Shown piece after piece: positions 43,509 to 51,863 of a stretch of DNA of 64,000 bases. The first letter of the stretch is position 1; the number at the start of each line of letters is the position of its first letter. This stretch comes from JAHRAW01 sp963693025 (GTDB lineage Bacteria > Pseudomonadota > Gammaproteobacteria > Arenicellales > Poriferihabitantaceae). Under the pieces are notes generated by a model. That model searched no databases, was not told the origin of the DNA, and was given only the letters and a program-made list of their open reading frames with translations. The translations under genes were made by a program, and so were the position numbers. The stretch lies in contig OY843749.1 in assembly GCA_963693025.1 (NCBI GenBank), positions 2,170,001 through 2,234,000 of the forward strand. Direction: 5' to 3'.

Positions 43509-44288
43509 ATGAAACTTCCCATAATTCAATCGCTTTGGATTGGTGAGTCGTTATCCAAAATTGAACGGTTGTGCATTCAATCGTTTATGGAAAATGGCCA
43601 CGAATTCCGTTTATATGTTTATGACGAAGTGAAAAACATTCCCGATGGCTGTGTTATCAAAGATGCAAATGAAATCCTGCCGAGTAGCACCATTTTCAAA
43701 TATAAAAATGGCGGGTATGGCGGGTTTTCCAATTGGTTTCGCTATGCAATGCTTTGTAAGGTCGGCGGGTTTTGGGTGGATATGGATATGGTCTGCATCA
43801 AACCGTTTGATTTTGGCGATGAGTTTACTGTTGGGCGCAGCACATTCAGCATTACCGGAACGGCTGTGCTTGGAGGGCGGTCGGCGGTGTTTGCTGAGTT
43901 GGAAAAATCATGCCGGGACTTTCCCAAAACCAGCCCGTGGGACAGCAATAAATTACGGCGGCGTAAGTTTAAAATGCGATTAATGCGGCGCGGGCGGGAA
44001 GGCGCGAGTTTTGGCACGGTCGGCGGTCCGGTTGCATTGTCAGCAGCCTTAAAACATTACAACTTGTTTGAAAAAGCCAAACCGCAAACTTGGTTTTACC
44101 CCATCCATTGGGAAAACTGCGACAGCATTGTTGACGAAACCTTTGCCGACCATTCGCCATTTACCCCGAACACATTCGCAATTCATTTGTGGAACGAGCA
44201 TTGGCGTAGATTAGGCACCGACAAAAACGCCGACTTCCCGCATAACTCTTTGATAGAGCAACTTAAACGAAAGCATAAAATAAAATGA
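43509..44288 (+). CDS. GT32-like glycosyltransferase (DxD), copy A
   Basis: A 259-residue glycosyltransferase of the 'sugar-binding region containing DxD' (OCH1/capsular) type. It begins MKLPIIQSLWIGESLSKIERLC; the DxD core reads FSNWFRYAMLCKVGGFWVDMDMVCIKPFDFG (VDMDM near residue 91), and the end is SLIEQLKRKHKIK. It is a paralogue of the genes at 45694 and 46585 and of the remnant at 42516. The toxin-antitoxin pair follows 69 bp downstream. It probably adds a hexose or N-acetylhexosamine to the surface glycan. Confidence 0.82.
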   Translation: MKLPIIQSLWIGESLSKIERLCIQSFMENGHEFRLYVYDEVKNIPDGCVIKDANEILPSSTIFKYKNGGYGGFSNWFRYAMLCKVGGFWVDMDMVCIKPFDFGDEFTVGRSTFSITGTAVLGGRSAVFAELEKSCRDFPKTSPWDSNKLRRRKFKMRLMRRGREGASFGTVGGPVALSAALKHYNLFEKAKPQTWFYPIHWENCDSIVDETFADHSPFTPNTFAIHLWNEHWRRLGTDKNADFPHNSLIEQLKRKHKIK

Positions 44289-44356
44289 GCCGAACTTGAC
44301 GATGGCAAAAGCGGTCGTTATTATTCGCGCACTTCATCCACAGCAACCAAGAGGTT

Positions 44357-44587
44357 ATGAAAATGTCGATGCAAGCAAAAAAATTCACGCAAATAAAATC
44401 CGCTCAAGCCAAATCGGTTCGCGCAGTGCAGAACAAGTCGGCGACGCGCAAAAATGCGAAACCCGCCAAGCAGGCAGAGGATGAATTTGACCGTGCACTC
44501 GCCACGGCGGTAAAAGCCGGTGATTTTGATGACATAGTTAACGAAGCATTGCAAGATGAACGCGACGGCAAAACCTCGCCGTTGTAG
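44357..44587 (+). CDS. Antitoxin of a RelE-type toxin-antitoxin pair
   Basis: A 76-residue Lys-rich protein that ends FDDIVNEALQDERDGKTSPL. Position (3 bp before a RelE/ParE-like toxin gene) and the acidic helix at the C-terminus support an antitoxin. GAGG precedes the ATG. No DNA-binding domain is obvious beyond the basic N-terminus. A decayed copy of residues ~35-60 lies at 46483-46568. Confidence 0.65.
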   Translation: MKMSMQAKKFTQIKSAQAKSVRAVQNKSATRKNAKPAKQAEDEFDRALATAVKAGDFDDIVNEALQDERDGKTSPL

Positions 44588-44589
44588 CC

Positions 44590-44853
44590 ATGAGACATAG
44601 CACGAGTGAAAAATTTAAAAAACTTTTTTATGCGTTGCCAAAAGCAATTCAAATCAAAGCAAGGAGTCAATTTCTGCGTTTAAAAGAGAACCCTAAATAC
44701 CCGTCGTTGCATTTCAAGAAGGTTGCCGGAAAAGAAACTTATTGGACAGTTCGGGTGGACGCCGATTATCGCGCACTTGGATACAAGTCAAAAACGGGAA
44801 TTATTTGGTGTTGGATTGGCAATCATTCGGATATGGATAAATTGATTAAATAA
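44590..44853 (+). CDS. RelE/ParE-family toxin
   Basis: An 87-residue RelE-fold protein: RHSTSEKFKKLFYALPKAIQIKARSQFLRLKENPKYPSLHFKKV, YWTVRVDADYRALGYKS and WIGNHSDMDKLIK are the typical helix and strand elements, with Arg in VRVDADYRAL and the final His in GNHSDMDKLI. Such toxins cut mRNA on the ribosome. It follows its antitoxin by 2 bases and ends 3 bases before a glycosyltransferase gene, inside the glycan locus. Confidence 0.78.
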   Translation: MRHSTSEKFKKLFYALPKAIQIKARSQFLRLKENPKYPSLHFKKVAGKETYWTVRVDADYRALGYKSKTGIIWCWIGNHSDMDKLIK

Positions 44854-44856
44854 AAA

Positions 44857-45666
44857 ATGAACATCCCAATTTATGTAATTTCGCTTGCTCGGGAAACTGA
44901 CCGTCGGGCAACAATTAAGACCCGACTTGATGCGTCCATGGTTAACTATGAAATTGTCGATGCCGTGGACGGCAAAGCCGAGATTGGCGAATGGCAAGGT
45001 AAGATTCGCCATGATATTGCATGGCGAGTTTACGGGCGAAAGCTGGGGCATGGTGAATGTGCATGCTATTTTTCGCATTACCGCTTGTGGCAACGTATCG
45101 CCAAAATGGATACACCAGCCGCTTTAATACTTGAAGACGACGCGGTTTGGAGCGATGATTTCTTTGGCGTGATTGACGAGTTGGTTAACTGCAGGTGGCA
45201 ATGGGATTTGGTTAACTTGGGCGGGCGCAGTTTTGTTGATAAAACCGCAACACCAAAAGTAAAGACCACGATTTGCCAACTGCCCAATAATCATGCATTG
45301 GTGCAGTGCAAAAAAACTCAGCATTACGCAATGGCATATTTAGTCACCCCGGCCGGGGCTGCCAAATTAGCAAATCATGCGATTCCAATGCGAATTGTCA
45401 TTGATGCCTATTGGAATGAAAGTTGGTATCACAAAGTCCGACATTACAATGTGCTCCCGGCGGTTGCATTTCACAGCGAAGTGGAAACAACCTTGCATCG
45501 CACAACTGCAAAGCGTAGCGGACGGTCATTTTGGATTGCTCGATCGGCTTGGCTAAATGCCCGTATCCGAACATACCGCCGCCGGTGGTTTTATTTAACT
45601 CACCCACGCAGGTTGCAAGACAACCGAGTGAAAATTAACACGCCCAATATCCACCCGCGAAAATAG
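44857..45666 (+). CDS. Family 25 glycosyltransferase (LPS sugar transferase)
   Basis: A 269-residue GT25 protein. Its start PIYVISLARETDRRATIKTRLD (the family IxVISLxRxxxRR), the middle LGHGECACYFSHYRLWQRI and the active-site LILEDDAVWSDDFF (EDD) are typical of beta-1,4-galactosyltransferase-type enzymes acting on lipo-oligosaccharide. The C-terminal 70 residues are basic. It lies directly after the toxin gene and before GT32 copy B. Confidence 0.86.
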   Translation: MNIPIYVISLARETDRRATIKTRLDASMVNYEIVDAVDGKAEIGEWQGKIRHDIAWRVYGRKLGHGECACYFSHYRLWQRIAKMDTPAALILEDDAVWSDDFFGVIDELVNCRWQWDLVNLGGRSFVDKTATPKVKTTICQLPNNHALVQCKKTQHYAMAYLVTPAGAAKLANHAIPMRIVIDAYWNESWYHKVRHYNVLPAVAFHSEVETTLHRTTAKRSGRSFWIARSAWLNARIRTYRRRWFYLTHPRRLQDNRVKINTPNIHPRK

Positions 45667-45693
45667 CGCACCGACCCACAGGTGAAAAGCAAA

Positions 45694-46470
45694 ATGAAAC
45701 TACCTATTATTCAATCCTTCTGGATCGGCGAGCCGCTTTCCAAACTGGAGCAATTGTGCATTCAATCGTTCCTGGATAATGGTCACGAATTCCATTTGTA
45801 CGTCTATGACGACGTGCAAGGCATCCCAGAGGGGGGGGTAATTGTCAAGGATGCCAACGAAATATTGCCGATGCACAATATGTTCCACGACGACCACAAT
45901 TCGGTTGCCAGTTTTTCCGATTGGTTTCGCTATGCAATGCTTTGCAAGGTGGGTGGATATTATGCGGATATGGACACGGTTTGCATTAAGCCGTTTGATT
46001 TCGGCGATTCGTTTGTATTTGGTTTGGAACGAGACGGGCATGCCGCCAACGGAATGATTGGCGGGTGGGATGATGTGATACAAAAGATGCTGACGGCATG
46101 TGAGAAATTTCCCAAGATAATGCCGTGGGATTCAACCAAAACCAAACTGCGAAAAATTCGCCGGCGGATTAAGTTTGCCGGTCGTGAAGGCACAAGGTAC
46201 GGTTCCGTGGGCGGACCGTTGCCGTTCACCGATGCTTTGCGTTATCATAATTTACTGCATTTGGGTCAATCCCCTGAAGTGTTTTATCCAGTGGCAGCAC
46301 CCGATTGGAAAAGTATTTTCACAAGCGGCATCGAACACAATATAACCGAAAATACCCATGCCGTTCAGTTGTGGAATAGCCGAGCGAAGGCTGACGGGTT
46401 GGACAAAAACGCCGACTTCCCACCGGAGTCGTTGATAGAGCAATTGAAACGAAAGCATAAAATAAAATGA
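45694..46470 (+). CDS. GT32-like glycosyltransferase (DxD), copy B
   Basis: A 258-residue paralogue of the gene at 43509. It starts MKLPIIQSFWIGEPLSKLEQLC, has DWFRYAMLCKVGGYYADMDTVCIKPFDF (ADMD near 91) and ends SLIEQLKRKHKIK with the same 3' DNA as copy A. I chose the ATG at 45694; a GTG four codons earlier is possible. A G8 run at 45831-45838 lies in the codons for EGGV, where copy A has DGCV, giving one extra residue; slippage here would break the gene. Confidence 0.82.
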   Translation: MKLPIIQSFWIGEPLSKLEQLCIQSFLDNGHEFHLYVYDDVQGIPEGGVIVKDANEILPMHNMFHDDHNSVASFSDWFRYAMLCKVGGYYADMDTVCIKPFDFGDSFVFGLERDGHAANGMIGGWDDVIQKMLTACEKFPKIMPWDSTKTKLRKIRRRIKFAGREGTRYGSVGGPLPFTDALRYHNLLHLGQSPEVFYPVAAPDWKSIFTSGIEHNITENTHAVQLWNSRAKADGLDKNADFPPESLIEQLKRKHKIK

Positions 46471-46482
46471 GCCGAACGATGC

Positions 46483-46568
46483 CCAAAGATGCGAAACCCG
46501 CCGAGCAGGCTGAGGATGAATTTGACCGTGCGCTCGCCGAGGCGGTAAAAGCCGGCGTTTTTGATAGC
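46483..46568 (+). pseudogene. Fragment of the antitoxin gene
   Basis: About 85 bases nearly identical to the antitoxin gene (44449-44532), encoding AKPAEQAEDEFDRALAEAVKAGVFD. The 20 bp before it (AAAGCATAAAATAAAATGAG, then CCGAAC) also match the end of copy A plus its downstream flank, so the segment is a shrunken duplicate of the glycosyltransferase-toxin cassette. It runs out of frame into a glycosyltransferase fragment. Confidence 0.78.
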
Positions 46569-46584
46569 GACGGCGGGAGTGCGG

Positions 46585-47001
46585 AGGGGGCAGGATGCGC
46601 TCTTCGCGTTACGCGACGCGTGCATGGCTTTTCCGCGCATCAATAAATGGGACAGCGCCAAGACCAAATTACGCAAACTGCGCCGGCGAATAAAATTTCA
46701 AGGACGCGAAGGCTCGCGATACGGCTCCATCGGCGGACCCCTGCCATTCACAGACACCTTGCGCTATTTCGATTTGCTGAACACCGCACAACCCCCCGAA
46801 GTTTTTTATCCAATCACATCGCCCGACTGGCAAACCATCTTCGACCAAACCTTTGCCGATGGTCTAACCTGGAGCGAACACACCTACGCCCTACAATGGT
46901 GGAACAGCCGCGCCAGCGCCCACCCCGGCTTCAACAAAAACGCCGACTTCCCGCGGGAGTCGTTGATAGAAAAATTGAAACGAAAGCATTTGTCGGGGTA
47001 G
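46585..47001 (+). pseudogene. 3' part of a third GT32-like glycosyltransferase gene
   Basis: Encodes about 138 residues (QDALFALRDACMAFPRINKWDSAKTKLRKLRRRIKF ... ADFPRESLIEKLKRKHLSG) equal to the C-terminal half of copies A and B. The N-terminal half with the DxD motif is missing, replaced by the antitoxin fragment, so it cannot be an active transferase. The frame is open but has no proper start. Confidence 0.8.
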
Positions 47002-47054
47002 GTGGTTTGTGTGTGGTGTGATGGGGGCTGTTGCATCGTCATTCTCACTACTTC

Positions 47055-47146
47055 GTCATTCTCGAGCGTTAGTGTCCGTTGCCGCCGCGCTTTTTCTTTT
47101 AAGCGGCGGCTTACCGGACACTTGCGTCCTCGGGAATCTCCCTAAG
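47055..47146 (+). repeat. Dispersed palindromic repeat, plus orientation
   Basis: Full 92-bp copy with the GCCGCCGC/GCGGCGGC stem around GCTTTTTCTTTTAA and outer AGTGTCCG/CGGACACT arms, ending CTCGGGAATCTCCCTAAG. It begins the 400-bp gap between the truncated glycosyltransferase and the GT2 gene. Confidence 0.88.
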
Positions 47147-47169
47147 ACTGGCACAGGCTTTGTTGAAGT

Positions 47170-47332
47170 CCACGGTAGCCTTAGGGAGATTCCCGAAGGT
47201 GATGAAAAATATAGTCGCTACCGCTCCTTATTTTTCTATCATTCGAGAATGACGAAGTTGGGCTCCCTATTTTCTACCGTTCGAGAATGACGGAGTGGGG
47301 GGTTCTTTTTCTACCCTTCGAGAATGACAAGT
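47170..47332. repeat. Partial repeat arms and a GAAAAATATAGTCGCT module
   Basis: Contains CCTTAGGGAGATTCCCGAAG (minus-orientation arm), then GAAAAATATAGTCGCTaccg and CTCCTTATTTTTCTATCATT, a module that recurs at about 57331-57372, and three further CGAGAATGAC arm ends at about 47244, 47285 and 47320. This is mosaic repeat debris without a gene. Confidence 0.65.
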
Positions 47333-47402
47333 AGTTACGGCTGTGATACCGTACTTTCCTCCGCAAGTCATACCACCTTTTACACAAACCACAGAGAAGA
47401 AA

Positions 47403-48530
47403 ATGAGACCAAGCGTCAGTGTATTAATGCCGGCGTATAATGCTGAGAAATTTATCGGTGAAGCGATTGACAGCATCTTGAATCAAACCCTGTCGAATTT
47501 TGAGTTCATCATTATCAACGACGGTAGCGCCGACGGCACCGCGCAAATTATTCAATCGTATAACGACCCGCGCATTCGCTATTTCGCCAACGATGGCAAT
47601 CTCGGAATTGCCAGGACGTATAACCTTGCCATTGATTTAGCGGATGGTGAGTATCTTGCAATCGCCGAACACGACGACATTAGCCACCCGAGGCGGTTGG
47701 AAATCTCGCGCGATTATCTACTCAAGCATCCGGAAATCGGTGTGATGTCAGGGCAGTTGGCAAGGTTCAAAACCGGGACGCCCAAGTTCAAGCGTGTCGG
47801 CAAGCCATCGGTGGCCGCCGATTGGATGGCGTCTCGTTGCGCTCCCGTGTTTGGTACATCGCTGACCCGGCATGCTTCGCAGATGATGCGCGCGAGTGTG
47901 TTGAAAAAATACAATGCGAAATACGAAACGCGATACAAAATTTGTTGCGACTTGTCGCTGATTCTGCAACTGCTCCCGCACGTCAAGATGTCCACGCTGC
48001 GCCCCCGCCTGACGGCATACCGCGCGCACGCTGGCAATGCCAGCAACAATCTTGAAACGGTTTATACGGAAGCAAATGATTTGCTCAATCGCTACCTCAA
48101 AGCCCAATTTAACATTGACTCGGATTTGGCGTTTTGGAATTTTCGCGCGGTTAATAACGAAGGTTTTGATGTGGCCGTTGATAAAATACAAAAAATACTG
48201 AAGACCGTATCCACGCATCCCGATTACGATTCGGCTGTCCTGCAACGCTATGCCGGTGACGGGGTTTATAGAATTTTTCAGGGTATGTATAAAAGCGATA
48301 TGTCGCATCAAGAGATATTTAACATCTACAAGAAAACGCCGCTGATGCGGCATGCGCATTTCCTTAAAGTATGCGATATCTATTTAAAGTATTTTGCTAA
48401 CAAACTCCATCTGGGGGGGGGGGGGGGAATCTACATGACAGAACGTGTATTACTCACTGGCAGTTTGGGGTTTATTGGCAACTACACCGTAGAATTTCAT
48501 TTGGTGGCAACTGATTTCAGGGTGGGTTGA
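47403..48530 (+). CDS. Family 2 glycosyltransferase running through a G15 tract
   Basis: A GT2 (GT-A fold) glycosyltransferase. SVSVLMPAYNAEKFIGEAIDSILNQTLSNFEFIIINDGSADGTAQII opens the protein and ADGEYLAIAEHDDISHPRRLE carries the acidic metal motif. It starts at the ATG at 47403, four bases after AGAAGA. The reading frame passes through 15 G (48413-48427, read as Gly5) and continues into an epimerase gene start, so the last ~35 residues (ERVLLTGSLGFIGNYTVEF) are not natural for GT2. With a different G number the protein would end elsewhere. Probably adds a sugar to the surface glycan. Confidence 0.83.
   Translation: MRPSVSVLMPAYNAEKFIGEAIDSILNQTLSNFEFIIINDGSADGTAQIIQSYNDPRIRYFANDGNLGIARTYNLAIDLADGEYLAIAEHDDISHPRRLEISRDYLLKHPEIGVMSGQLARFKTGTPKFKRVGKPSVAADWMASRCAPVFGTSLTRHASQMMRASVLKKYNAKYETRYKICCDLSLILQLLPHVKMSTLRPRLTAYRAHAGNASNNLETVYTEANDLLNRYLKAQFNIDSDLAFWNFRAVNNEGFDVAVDKIQKILKTVSTHPDYDSAVLQRYAGDGVYRIFQGMYKSDMSHQEIFNIYKKTPLMRHAHFLKVCDIYLKYFANKLHLGGGGGIYMTERVLLTGSLGFIGNYTVEFHLVATDFRVG
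48413..48427 (+). repeat. G15 homopolymer, candidate phase-variation tract
   Basis: Fifteen consecutive G at the 3' end of the GT2 gene and 7 bases before the ATG (48435) of an epimerase-like remnant. Long poly-G tracts in surface-glycan genes are classic slipped-strand switches, for example in Campylobacter and Neisseria. Length change would alter the GT2 C-terminus and any coupling to the downstream start. Confidence 0.75.
48435..48530 (+). pseudogene. Truncated NAD-dependent epimerase/dehydratase gene
   Basis: Thirty-one codons beginning MTERVLLTGSLGFIGNYTVEF, the start of an SDR-type sugar epimerase with the GxxGFIG nucleotide-binding loop, then a stop. The usual ~300 further residues are missing. 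It is in frame with the GT2 gene at the present G15 length. Confidence 0.68.
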
Positions 48531-48592
48531 CGGGCGGGTTGACACTTGTGGTATTATGACCGTTCGTTAGCGAAACCAAACTGGAGGCGAAC

Positions 48593-48781
48593 ATGTCAGA
48601 AAAAGAGATTCCCCCCATAACGTTTGAGATTCATGTGGGCAAGGGGGGTGGAGTTCGAGTGGACCCGAAGGAATTTCTTGAAGACCCCGAAGTGAAAAGA
48701 AAAACAGAAGAAATGAGAAAATATGATGTGTTGGGGAGACGAGCGAAATCCAAGGAATCATCCGTGGAGAAATCGGATTGA
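48593..48781 (+). CDS. Small protein of unknown function
   Basis: A 62-residue charged protein (ITFEIHVGKGGGVRVDPKEF, then Lys/Glu-rich). GGAGG lies eight bases before the ATG. Its stop overlaps a TTG start of the following membrane-protein gene (TTGA), so the two are probably an operon. No family recognised. Confidence 0.55.
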   Translation: MSEKEIPPITFEIHVGKGGGVRVDPKEFLEDPEVKRKTEEMRKYDVLGRRAKSKESSVEKSD

Positions 48782-49475
48782 TTTCTTCGTTTGGAAGCGG
48801 CCTTGTATTGGGTGTGTTGTCTTTATTGGCGAGCGGATACATTGTTTATGATGCGCCGATTTGTCGTTGGTTCTGGCCCAGAAACACGGGTTATGTTTTG
48901 TATTTTCGGACCATTACGGCGGGGCTTGTCCTGTTGTTTTTATCTTATTCGTTGCTCATTTTTGCTTTCCGGCTATTCCCGAATTATTCGTTGTTACAGC
49001 CCGAAAAAGCCTTGCTTTGGACACTCCCGCTTTCTTTTTTTCTTCGCTCATTGGGTACAGCAACCGTATATCTTGCCAACAAATGCGGTCAGGAATGGCG
49101 GAACAAATTAAAACTGAAAGAACTTGCCGGAAATGAATTTGACCAGTTTATTTTGGAAAAAATAGTCCGGCGGGAAATAATCCTGGTTACCTGGAAAGCA
49201 AGGAAGTTTATGTGGGATGGCCGCTTGAAATCCCTGAAAATGAAAACCATAAATGGCTTTGCTTGATCCCCCTATGGAGTGGTTTCAGGGATGAAGACTC
49301 CACCATTTCTATCCAAATTGATTACTCCAGGGTTCTCCTCAACGAAAAGCGATTGCAAAACAACCGCATGCTAATCCAAGAGGAAAAAATCGTCGCTGTG
49401 CAATCTTTTGATGTTGAAGTCTTTCAGCAAGTCAATTCCGCCCCGCCTGACACCACCCCCCTCACGCAACCTTAA
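48778..49475 (+). pseudogene. Membrane protein gene broken by a frameshift
   Basis: The first part (to 49266) has two or three membrane segments (SGLVLGVLSLLASGYIVYDA, TITAGLVLLFLSYSLLIFAF) and a cytoplasmic stretch to EKIVRREIILVT. It then loses its natural frame: another frame continues LESKEVYVGWPLEIPENENHKWLCLIPLWSGF to 49475. Adding one C near 49190 (ACC-CTG instead of AC-CTG) would join them as LVTLESKEVYVGWPLEIPE. It is therefore a one-base deletion, real or from sequencing. The joined protein (about 230 residues) is of unknown function and resembles membrane proteins with a C-terminal beta domain. Its end overlaps the converging ABC gene by 14 bp. Confidence 0.7.
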
Positions 49476-51339
49476 CCACCTCCATTCCCTCATGCGCGAG
49501 GAAGCCGCCGGATTGGCGCGCCCATAGTTCCGCGTATAGTCCGCCGTTTTTCAGCAGTTGGTCGTGGCTTCCCTGTTCGACTATGTTGCCCGAGTCCATG
49601 ATGACCAGCCGGTCCATGGCGGCGATGGTGGACAGGCGGTGTGCGATGGCGATGACGGTTTTGCCTTTCATCAGGCTGTACAAACTCTCCTGAATGGCCG
49701 CCTCCACTTCGGAGTCGAGCGCGCTGGTGGCTTCGTCCAGGATTAATATCGGCGCGTTTTTCAGGAGCACGCGCGCGATGGCGATGCGTTGGCGTTGGCC
49801 GCCGGAGAGTTTGACGCCGCGTTCGCCGACATGCGCTTGATAACCTTCGCGTCCGCGCGAATCGACCAAGTCGAGGATGAAGTCGTGCGCGCGCGCTTTT
49901 TTCGCCGCCGCCACGACCGTCTCAAGGGTGGCGTCGGCTTTGCCGTAGCGAATGTTGTCGAAAATTGAGCGGTGCAGCAATGACGTGTCCTGGGTCACCA
50001 TGCCGATGTGCGAGCGCAAACTGTCCTGGGTGACGCGCGCGATGTCCTGGCCATCCACCCAAATCGCGCCCTGCTCCAAGTCATAGAACCGGAGCAGCAG
50101 GCTCACCAGCGTTGATTTGCCCGCGCCCGAGCGTCCGACCACGCCGATTTTTTCGCCGGCGCCGACGGTCAACGACATCCCTTCGATGACGCCGCCGCCA
50201 CGGTGGGCGTGGCCATAGTTGAAGTGAATGTCGCGGTAGGCGATTTCGCCGCCGGTGACCACCAGGTTTTTGGCTTCGCGGTCATCCGTGATGGCGATCT
50301 CGCGCGAGATGGTGTTGATGCCGTCCTCGATGATGCCGATGTTTTCAAACAAACCCGCAATCTCCCACAAAATCCACTGCGACATGCCCTGCAAGCGCAA
50401 CACCAAACCCACGGCAAACGCGATGGCGCCGGTGGTGACCGCGCCTTGCTGCCAGAGCCATACCGATGTGCCGGCGATGGAAAACAGCAGGATGCCGTTC
50501 ATGCAAGTGAGCGTGGTGGTCAGCAGCGTCGCCAGCCGCATCTGCCGGTACACCGTGTCCAAAAAAACATCCATCCCTTCGCGCGCGTAACGGTCTTCGT
50601 GCTCGGCGTGGGCGAACATCTTGACCGTGGTGATGTTGGTGTAACTGTCCACCACGCGCCCGGTCACCATCGAGCGCGCTTCGGCTTGCTCCATTGACGC
50701 GCGGCGCAGGCGCGGCACGAAGTAGCGCACTGCGCACAGATAGCCGGCGAGCCACAGCACCATCGGCGCGGTCAGCCGTAGGTCGCTGGACGCGAACAAA
50801 ATAACCGCGCCGGTGAAATAAACCGCGACATAGAGCAGCACTTCGGTCACCTTGATGACCGCCTCGCGCACGCCGAGCGATGTCTGCATCATCTTGGCGG
50901 CGACGCGCCCGGCGAAGTCGTTCTGAAAAAACTCGATGCTCTGGCGCAGCAGGTAGCGGTGCGCCTGCCAGCGCGTGCGCATCGCAAAGTTGCCGAGCAT
51001 GCCCTGATGGACGATGCCTTCGTAGAAAAATTTAAGCACCGGCAACACCACCAACACCACCAGACTGAGTCCAATCAGTTGATAGCGGTAGGTCTGCCAG
51101 AAGGTCTCGCGCGCCGACGTCGACAGCCAGTCAACCAAGTTGCCGACAAAGGCGAACAACGACACCTCGATTAACGCGATGACCGTGGACAGAATGGCGC
51201 TCGCCAGCAACAGCGGCCAGAACGGTTTGGCGTAATGCAACACGAAGCCGGACAAGGTCGCCGGCGGACGCGGCGGTTGCGGCGGCGGGAACGGGTCGCA
51301 CAATCCTTCGAGCCATTGGAAGAAGACGTTGACGTGCAT
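49462..51339 (-). CDS. ABC exporter, fused membrane and ATPase domains (MsbA-like)
   Basis: A 625-residue half-transporter working as a homodimer. Residues ~25-330 hold six membrane segments; residues ~370-610 hold the ATPase with Walker A GRSGAGKSTLV, signature LSGGQRQRIAIARVLL, Walker B ILILDEATSALD and switch region IAIAHRLSTIAAMD. The class exports lipids, lipid A or drugs. The Pro-rich N-terminus (FPPPQPPRPPATLSG) is unusual. It is adjacent to the glycan locus but in the opposite direction, so a link is only possible. Confidence 0.88.
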   Translation of the reverse strand: MHVNVFFQWLEGLCDPFPPPQPPRPPATLSGFVLHYAKPFWPLLLASAILSTVIALIEVSLFAFVGNLVDWLSTSARETFWQTYRYQLIGLSLVVLVVLPVLKFFYEGIVHQGMLGNFAMRTRWQAHRYLLRQSIEFFQNDFAGRVAAKMMQTSLGVREAVIKVTEVLLYVAVYFTGAVILFASSDLRLTAPMVLWLAGYLCAVRYFVPRLRRASMEQAEARSMVTGRVVDSYTNITTVKMFAHAEHEDRYAREGMDVFLDTVYRQMRLATLLTTTLTCMNGILLFSIAGTSVWLWQQGAVTTGAIAFAVGLVLRLQGMSQWILWEIAGLFENIGIIEDGINTISREIAITDDREAKNLVVTGGEIAYRDIHFNYGHAHRGGGVIEGMSLTVGAGEKIGVVGRSGAGKSTLVSLLLRFYDLEQGAIWVDGQDIARVTQDSLRSHIGMVTQDTSLLHRSIFDNIRYGKADATLETVVAAAKKARAHDFILDLVDSRGREGYQAHVGERGVKLSGGQRQRIAIARVLLKNAPILILDEATSALDSEVEAAIQESLYSLMKGKTVIAIAHRLSTIAAMDRLVIMDSGNIVEQGSHDQLLKNGGLYAELWARQSGGFLAHEGMEVVKVA

Positions 51340-51362
51340 GCGTGCTGTTTTAACGGGCCGGC

Positions 51363-51854
51363 TCAGCGAATAGCGTCATCTTCGTCACATAACGCCTGCG
51401 TCATAAAGACGCTGTGGGGGTTTTGCGGATAATCGGCAAAAGCGCCGCAGTATGCAAAACCCATTGTTTCGTATAACTTGCGCGCCGGCTTGAACGCATC
51501 GTGCGCGCCGGTTTCAAGGCTGAGGCGCGCAAACTCGCGGCGGCGCGCTTCGTCAATCAGAAACTCAAGCAGCGACTTCGCCACCCCGCGCCGCAGATAA
51601 TTTTCCACCGTTCGCATCGACTTGATTTCACCGTGGCGGTCGTCGAGTCGTTTGAGTGCACCGCATCCGGCTAATCGGTTGGAGTCGTCATCGCGTACGA
51701 TCCAGACGCTGATGTCGGGCGCGCGCAACGCGTCCACTGGTAGCGCCCAGACGTATTCCGGCGGCGTGAACGCTTTCATCCACCGCCTGTGTGCCTCGAG
51801 CAGGGCGATGGTTTCCGCGCTTTGCAGGTCGGCGGGCTGGATGGTGAACGCCAT
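51363..51854 (-). CDS. GNAT-family N-acetyltransferase
   Basis: A 163-residue acetyltransferase. The acetyl-CoA loop is ENYLRRGVAKSLLEFLIDEARRREF (R/Q-x-x-G-x-G/A at RRGVAK), and LYETMGFAYCGAFADYPQNPHSVFM is the typical C-terminal segment. It is close to YsnE/YjdJ-type proteins acting on small molecules, but the substrate is unknown. It lies between the ABC exporter and ybbP genes in the same direction. Confidence 0.85.
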   Translation of the reverse strand: MAFTIQPADLQSAETIALLEAHRRWMKAFTPPEYVWALPVDALRAPDISVWIVRDDDSNRLAGCGALKRLDDRHGEIKSMRTVENYLRRGVAKSLLEFLIDEARRREFARLSLETGAHDAFKPARKLYETMGFAYCGAFADYPQNPHSVFMTQALCDEDDAIR

Positions 51855-51863
51855 CGACGCGCA

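Noticed and set aside
48539..48560. TTGACA as a -35 box before the 48593 gene
   Set aside because: No -10 box sits at proper spacing; TATTAT is only 7 bases away.
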